Assembly (NCBI GenBank): GCA_028456385.1 | Contig: JALNQF010000004.1 | Span: 372,001-436,000, forward strand | DNA from: Ophiosphaerella korrae | Taxonomy: Eukaryota; Ascomycota; Dothideomycetes; Pleosporales; Phaeosphaeriaceae | Length of the DNA stretch: 64,000 nucleotides | Reading direction: 5' to 3' | Shown here: positions 58,275 through 64,000 of the stretch, piece after piece | Position numbering within the stretch: position 1 is the stretch's first letter | How the letters are laid out: the number at the start of each line of letters is the position of its first letter | Position numbers and translations under genes: made by a program | Notes under the pieces: model-generated | What the model was told of the DNA's origin: nothing | Seen by the model: only the letters and a program-made list of their open reading frames with translations | Database searches by the model: none

Positions 58275-60851
58275 ACTGTCAATGTGAAACTCTCAAGAGG
58301 GCTCGAAGGAGGATTGGCACATTTTAGCAACCGAGCTTGTCGGAATTGGGAGCACGCCGATATCTTGGCTAGTCGGAGCTTTCTGAAAACTCCGATGCTG
58401 CGAACGTCAAAAAAGCTTGATACTATGGTACGTATCAAGGAGTAGTATGCTGCTCAAACAGTGAAAATCGCTCATCCTATAGATAACGCAGTCTTTCGTG
58501 CATTATGTATCCTTATAACGTTACAGCGTTATGAAGCATGCATGTGTGGCCTTGGTATATGGGCGGGTTTGTCTCGGAAAAGTGTACCTAGACTAATCGA
58601 GACCTACCAGTATCGGCCCATCTCTGCATGACAGCCTGAGGCACGGAGATGCAGCTATTTTGAGTAGCTGCATTTTTCACTTCCTAGCAAAGCCACAAGT
58701 GGCCAACTTATTTCCGCATTGTTAACCTCAGATTGCAAACTTCGGACTTGTCAATTACAGCTCAGTCCTCACAGGCCAACCAATATGTTATAAGCGTGGT
58801 TTCCTCCATGCAAATAAAAAAATAAAATAAAATAAAATCAAGGCTCTAGCGAAATTGAATCATCCTCTAGTCTTTTTCTCAGTTCGTCTTTTGCTAGCTC
58901 CTCCACATCCCACAAGCACCAACAACAGTGGAAAACGCCCATTAAAGCATAGCTTCTTTATTAGGTATCTACCCAAACTGCATACACTTTGGTGAGATAG
59001 TCGTTGTCGAAATGCTTCGTATCAATGTTAAGGAACCGTCAATAGCCATTATAAATTAGCCCTGAGTGAAAGCTGGTCATCTGAATGTTCTCGTGTGAAT
59101 GGCCTTAGGCGAGGTATTGGAAGCATAATGTCCCAGCTAATCTGGGCAGTATGAATACAGGCTGTGGCGAGACAGTGGGGCAATGCGTGGCATGAATATT
59201 CGCCGTGGTACCTAGGTAGTGTTGTAGTAAACTAATAAACAACATGAGCATTCTAAGGCTGGAAGAACGAATTCGTTGCTTTGCGGTCTTTAACACTGAG
59301 TTCCATCCGTGGACCTATCTTTTTTTGCCTGACTATTTGTGACATCTCTCGGTGAAGTAAATAAATGACTTTGTATCGTTCTCAAACTGTGATCAAACCT
59401 CATTGGCCCCAGATTCTATTGGCGGCTCCATTTCTACAAACTTTGGTACATTGTGAAAGTACACATTTACCAAAGTGTTTTTGTCGTTGTGGTATTGCCA
59501 TAGCCCATCCACTTCTGATAAGTTTATCGCATCACGAATGTGAGCGATGACCACAACGTTCGTTTCCAACCAATACGAATTCTCCTTCAACTTCACCGAG
59601 CTGTATCAAGCACATCAGCGCGATGTCACGTGTTGACAATGGTGGATGGTGAGGCTCAGATGAAGGTATGGGCTATGAAAAAAAAAAAAAAACTGAAACC
59701 GGTACCATCACCAGTAATTATCGTCCTCTTGGCTTTGCGTAGTGCCAGTTGTGTAGGCGAATTAGCGTTGTGTGACTTCTAATGAATAGCACTCGTGACA
59801 TTTATCTTACGAATATCTGCGAAAATTTACACGATGAACATAATAAAGCAGTTTCGTCAATGGGAATTTAGAAAATTGTTAAGTATAGTTTCGGTAGCAC
59901 CGATGGATTAGAACTTGTCAATATAGAACTGGCGGTTTCTATTGGAAGTTTATGCATTGAGGCTTGATAGCTCACTGCGTTGATGCAAAACGACCCACTT
60001 TATATTCTAGCTTTCAATCTTTTCATCCTCATTCCCTGACCAACAGAATTTCAAATCCATCCCGGAAATCCTCACACTAGAGAACCATATTGGGTACTCT
60101 TGAAAGCTAGCAGAACCGACTGGGCGCTTATGACGTGGAATGTGAGTTATTTATCAAATAATAACACGCGCTATAAGCGAGAGCGTGACGGTTTTGTGCT
60201 GCAGTAGAGTAATATTCACCAATTGAAAGGGGTTGTGAGAAGCTGAGAGCGCAGTGGTGTGGGAGAAGCAGTGTATGGAAAATTACACCGGTTTGCTACG
60301 AGTTACAGAGACCAGGAAGTTATATACTTTGGTACTCCAAGAGAAAATTTGCAATTTTTTGAAAATGTTTCTAGGCTATACGTATGGCGTCGAATGGTGC
60401 GAACGACGAGTTTGATTGAAAGGGGTTTAACCAAGAATAGATAGTTAGGCTCGGGGCAAATGCCATAACGGCCATCAAAAGAACTTCATTATTCACAACG
60501 TTGATCACTACCGAGCTTATCATCTTGTTGGACTATTGGGAAAAACGTGTAGAATTATCAGAAAGTCTCTTAGAGGTGTTTGGGGGAAATTGCCTTTGTA
60601 AGGACGATGATTGATTTACGCGCAAAGACACTTAAATGAGCTTCGTGCTCGAGTTGATGGAATAAGATAGCCTGTAGCTGTATATTCTTCCTGTTGGTTA
60701 CTGAAGGACGTAAGTCCAAAACAAATACTGTTAGTGCTTAAACGCAATACACTATAACTGCTGCCTTCCACTCCTGTAAATGCAATACAGTCCCATGTGT
60801 TCCCTGACATATATTCACACTTGCGCCAATCCAACCCTTTCACCGATGTAT
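58275..60851. other. 2.6 kb gene-free, AT-rich stretch
   Basis: Holds the F-box gene promoter and the dus2 3' flank. It includes an (AAAAT)-type microsatellite (58812-58838) and an A14 run near 59679. No ORF with protein character; no inverted-repeat ends found by eye. Confidence 0.5.
58812..58838 (+). repeat. AAAAT-type microsatellite
   Basis: About five copies of a pentamer AAAAT with one longer A run at the start. Confidence 0.85.
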
Positions 60852-62192
60852 CTACACACTTAAAGCAGCTGGAGTAGCCGGGTCGGCTTGTGGCATCGGC
60901 AAAGCCTCTGGTGGTGGCTCCGAGGCTTTCATGCGCTTCGCTTCGGGCTGTTCTTCCGGCGTCTGCTTCCTCTTCTCATTCTGCTCTGAGGGCGGCTCAT
61001 TCTGCTTGTTTGCCTCTCGCACTCTGACTTTTTTTGATGCTCTCGACTCTTGAACTGGTATGCCAAGATGCGAATCTACCATCTTCGCCTGCTCTAACAT
61101 GCCTTCGACATGATCAAGGCCTAGTGCTACAATGATATCTGCGTAGCATTTTGATTTATTCATGGCTTGGTATGCCTTCTCCCGACCCGGAATCATATGA
61201 CCTAGTAGGTACTTTGTGTTTCCATATCGGTTCTCTACCTGGAGTGCGAAACGTATGTATTCGGTGACAACAGTATTCCACTGGGATTTCCATTCAAGTG
61301 GGCCGCCTTCCGCGTCTGGTCTGAAACAGCTTGGGTTCTTTTCGGCCTCAGTGGCAATCATAGCACCGTCGACATTGAACTCATCTATGAGCTGCAAAGC
61401 CTCGGTTCGGGACGTTACATCACCATTCATTACACAGGCGACACCAGCCTCTCTGCAGATATTGGAGATCATCTTTAACTGATCTCGGATAGCCCTCTCC
61501 CTGGGCCGCATAGGTGTTGTTCGACAGTGCACGGTGAGGCCTGTAATGCCAGTCTTGACCAGCCTCGTGACCAGCGCCTCTGTCTTTTCAGGTGTCTCTA
61601 GAATGCGAATCTTGACCGATATGCCGATTTCAAAAGGCTTCCCCACTTGTTCTACTAAGCTTGTGAGGATGTTGCATAGTAGATCTGGAGTCTTGAGTAA
61701 CGCAGCTCCCATGCCACCTGATGTTGAGAATGGCTTGGGGCAGCCCGAATTCACATCGATGCCCGCAACATCGGCAGCCACCATCTTTGCAGCCTGAACT
61801 GCCAGCTCTGGGTTCGCGGTGCCCATTTGATATATCAGCCTGCCCTTTTCCAGCTCGGGATGGATCCGGAACAGCACGCTCTCGCGCTTCTCAGGATCCA
61901 AGGCGGGGTTCTTGACTTTGCTGGTCGGCAAGCGCGACCACTCGAGCGTCTGTGTCTGCGGATTCAGGCGTCGGGTAGTGCCGATAATGGCACGATCCAT
62001 CGTCTCGGGTCCCCATACTAGGTCTGCGCCGTATTTGAGTGCGAGAAGGCGGGAGGGTAATTCGCCGGAGCGCACCATGGGCGCGAGCACCACTTTGCCG
62101 CGATAGTTGACCCCATTCTTGGGAATGGGGACGCAGGCAGGCAGTTTGGAAGCCATGGCTTGTGTTATGGAACGGCTAAGGAAGCGTAGCAT
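60852..62192 (-). CDS. dus2: tRNA-dihydrouridine(20) synthase Dus2/Smm1 (446 aa)
   Basis: A single exon. The flavin-dependent TIM-barrel domain begins KVVLAPMVRSGELPSRLLAL and continues with ADLVWGPETMDRAIIG. The catalytic Cys lies in VNSGCPKPFSTSGGMGAALL. FMN-phosphate residues are in VKTGITGLTVHCRTTPMRPR and CVMNGDVTS, and IATEAEKNPSCF marks the Dus2 class. The tail is Lys/Glu/Pro-rich and basic (a nuclear/nucleolar or RNA-binding extension). It reduces U20 of cytoplasmic tRNAs. The ATG at 62192 gives a leader MLRFLSRSITQA that could target mitochondria; the next ATG at 62156 (MASKLPACVP) would omit it. I chose the longer form but both are plausible. Confidence 0.93.
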   Translation of the reverse strand: MLRFLSRSITQAMASKLPACVPIPKNGVNYRGKVVLAPMVRSGELPSRLLALKYGADLVWGPETMDRAIIGTTRRLNPQTQTLEWSRLPTSKVKNPALDPEKRESVLFRIHPELEKGRLIYQMGTANPELAVQAAKMVAADVAGIDVNSGCPKPFSTSGGMGAALLKTPDLLCNILTSLVEQVGKPFEIGISVKIRILETPEKTEALVTRLVKTGITGLTVHCRTTPMRPRERAIRDQLKMISNICREAGVACVMNGDVTSRTEALQLIDEFNVDGAMIATEAEKNPSCFRPDAEGGPLEWKSQWNTVVTEYIRFALQVENRYGNTKYLLGHMIPGREKAYQAMNKSKCYADIIVALGLDHVEGMLEQAKMVDSHLGIPVQESRASKKVRVREANKQNEPPSEQNEKRKQTPEEQPEAKRMKASEPPPEALPMPQADPATPAALSV

Positions 62193-63051
62193 AACATGCC
62201 ATAGTGAGGGTCGACGTCTGGTGCCCACCAACAAGTTGCCATCGTCACTTGTTGGCGTGCTAGAGAAATTGTGCGCACTGACCACTTCGATGAGAAATAT
62301 TACCTAGGTACTACAGAACATGTGCACTTGAATTGTTCGAGGCAGTGTATCCAATCATCAGCCATATAGGAGATCTCACGCTGAGTACAACTGTGTGATT
62401 GGAAATAACTGGTCAATATAATCCAAATCACCAGGACCAGTCTGATATCCATCCACACACAAACAGAGAAACGCCGCTTACCACATCTGAATACTGATAT
62501 GTCATGGTACACTAACTATGAGGGCCTAAAGTGTCGTTTTTAGAGCATCGTAGCTTCATATCTTAGACCCGCCGTGTTTCTCACCCCGCCATGCAATACC
62601 CAGCAATGGTAGTAGAGGCGCAGGTGGCGTAGAAATAACGGTTTACCAACAGGTGTGCTACTGAGACAACCCAAGTTTGGCGTGGGTATCTCTGTTGCCG
62701 CATGTGACCTGTCATTTCCACCTGCCGATAAGGTGTGCAGGGTAGGCTGATAGACAGGGCTGAACATTGTTTGCTATCTTTTTGGATTTAACCGCCAAGT
62801 TGCGCAACCTCGCAACGATGCATGTCAGCATCCTGCAGGCCCCCGGCACGGTTTTCTTGAACAGAACTCTTGTCAGCATTAATGCAGGTCCCAGATAGCC
62901 TGGATTGATTAGGTTTGTCGTACAAATTTAGCTTGCTCATCTTCATTTATTGTCTGTTTATCTACCTTTATCTCGTAAGCGTTGGTTTTGACAACATGTT
63001 CATGTGAAAGTAGTTACTACCGTATTTGAGCGCAATCTTACCTGTGACCTC
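62193..63051. other. Intergenic region, 860 bp
   Basis: Promoter of dus2 and 3' flank of the ribulose-phosphate epimerase gene. The ORF at 62540-62767 lacks features. Nothing else seen. Confidence 0.5.
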
Positions 63052-64000
63052 TTACAACTTTCCTCTCCTGTTCTCGACAGCCTCCCTGAGCTTCCTAATT
63101 ACTTCACTGGGGTCTGCAGCTCCAAAGACTGCACTACCTGCAACAATGACGTTGGCGCCTGCGTCAGCAGCTTGATCGATGGTTTTCTCTGATAGGCCGC
63201 CGTCGACCTCAATGTGTAAATCAGGGTATTTTTTCCGTAACGCTGAGACCTTGGGGAGTTCGGACGCCATGAAGGACTGACCACCGAAACCTGGCTCGAC
63301 GGTCATGACAAGAACCATCTGAAAAGGTTAGTATCAAAAATTTGCGCTCATGTGACTTTCGTTGGCGACTGTGGAAGCAAAGCTCGTGGTTTGAGGCGAG
63401 TAGGTGTTCGCGTCCAAATGGCAACCTTGAGCGAGCAAACAACCAATGGATGCTGCGTTGTTTTGAGGAAATGTGGCAAGCTTCTCGAAACGGGCGCCAT
63501 GATTGAAAGTGACAGGTGGGGGATGTTGCAGCTCGCGTGCTTAAGCGCCACCACTGTATAGCGACGCGCCCGGACGGTCCAGCCCTATCAGCCTCACTAA
63601 ACCTGGCTTATTTCGAGACCCTCATCGGGCCAACTGATAGCGCGCACAATACATATGCGCTATCGATTGTGATAGTGGGTTACAGAGTCAAGGAATGAAC
63701 TCACATCAGGCACTTCCTCCTTTACAGGACTCGCGAGTATTTCCCATAGCACGTCGACAGGCGTGCTAGGCTTAATTGCAATACCAGCTTGCATACCTTG
63801 ATCATGAATAAACTTGATCAGTTCCTTAGGGGATGTCTTTTGGTCCGATGTGCCTTCCGGAGAGTCGGCAGCGGTGGAAGATACAGCGGCTTCATAGTGA
63901 AAGCAGTAAAGGTCACAACCAGCCTTCTTGAATTCTCGCACCCACTTCTTGGGCTCTGCGATCATCATATGGCAGTCAAAGGTTCCTTTGCCGTGTACGG
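63052..64000 (-). CDS. rpe1: Ribulose-phosphate 3-epimerase, C-terminal part (5' end outside window)
   Basis: Two exon pieces are visible: 64000-63705 and 63318-63052, separated by a 386-nt intron (GTGAGT..TTTCAG). The window starts within the TIM barrel at [20 protein letters not shown], where the His and Met-Met metal/phosphate-side residues sit. It continues with [11 protein letters not shown] and [20 protein letters not shown]. Exon 2 has the catalytic loop [17 protein letters not shown] and the Asp-bearing [20 protein letters not shown], with the phosphate-binding GSAVFGA near the end. The enzyme interconverts ribulose-5-phosphate and xylulose-5-phosphate in the pentose phosphate pathway. 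An insert ([14 protein letters not shown]) after HYEAA is longer than in bacterial enzymes. Confidence 0.94.

Noticed and set aside
63352..63561. Small + strand ORF inside the epimerase intron
   Set aside because: No motif and short; mentioned only as part of the long-intron observation.

Overview
This window looks like a gene-dense stretch of a filamentous ascomycete chromosome, most likely a Dothideomycete (Pleosporales-like). The grounds are genes on both strands with 48-90 nt GT-AG introns, a secreted GH11 xylanase, fungal Zn2Cys6 regulators, GPI-anchored Ser/Ala-rich wall proteins, Msb1 and Rlm1 orthologues, and no operons. The species assignment is inference. I rebuilt exon structures by eye and required every joined reading frame to stay open. 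Several ORF starts that looked possible were TTG or GTG codons and were replaced by the first plausible ATG.

Left part (1-37.6 kb): mostly conserved housekeeping and morphogenesis genes. In order: the C-terminal end of an unknown protein; a Ser-rich orphan; a Pro-rich conserved orphan; a SUR7/PalI-like tetraspan protein; a penta-EF-hand protein; the MADS-box regulator Rlm1; the polarity protein Msb1; a coiled-coil protein; a wrecked isochorismatase; the fission dynamin Dnm1; ATP synthase subunit e, divergent from dynein intermediate chain; two GPI-type wall proteins; a small basic protein; and a SET/MYND protein. Four neighbouring genes (SUR7-like, penta-EF, Rlm1, Msb1) all act at the cell cortex or wall, as judged from yeast.

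Middle part (37.9-51.6 kb): an accessory-looking and partly decayed block. It holds a DHA2-type MFS transporter pseudogene divergent from an intact Zn2Cys6 regulator, a GH11 xylanase, L-threonine aldolase with a probable spliced mitochondrial leader, a glutamine-amidotransferase pseudogene, an intact MFS exporter, and an FSH1-type serine hydrolase. It ends with two short TA-flanked inverted-repeat elements, one of which still encodes what looks like the start of a pogo/Fot1-type transposase.

Right part (52.6-64 kb): a regulator with a C2HC finger fused to a Zn2Cys6 cluster, an F-box-like protein whose last codons look frameshifted, tRNA dihydrouridine synthase Dus2, and the 3' part of ribulose-phosphate 3-epimerase running off the window edge.

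Intergenic DNA is unusually rich in long mononucleotide runs (C16-C23, T17-T30, A21). I saw no rRNA, CRISPR array, full-length transposon or convincing tRNA gene, but tRNA detection by eye is weak. I found no clear new molecular system. The strongest unusual signals are the three pseudogenes, the paired miniature elements, the probable dual-targeted threonine aldolase and the regulator with two zinc-binding domains.
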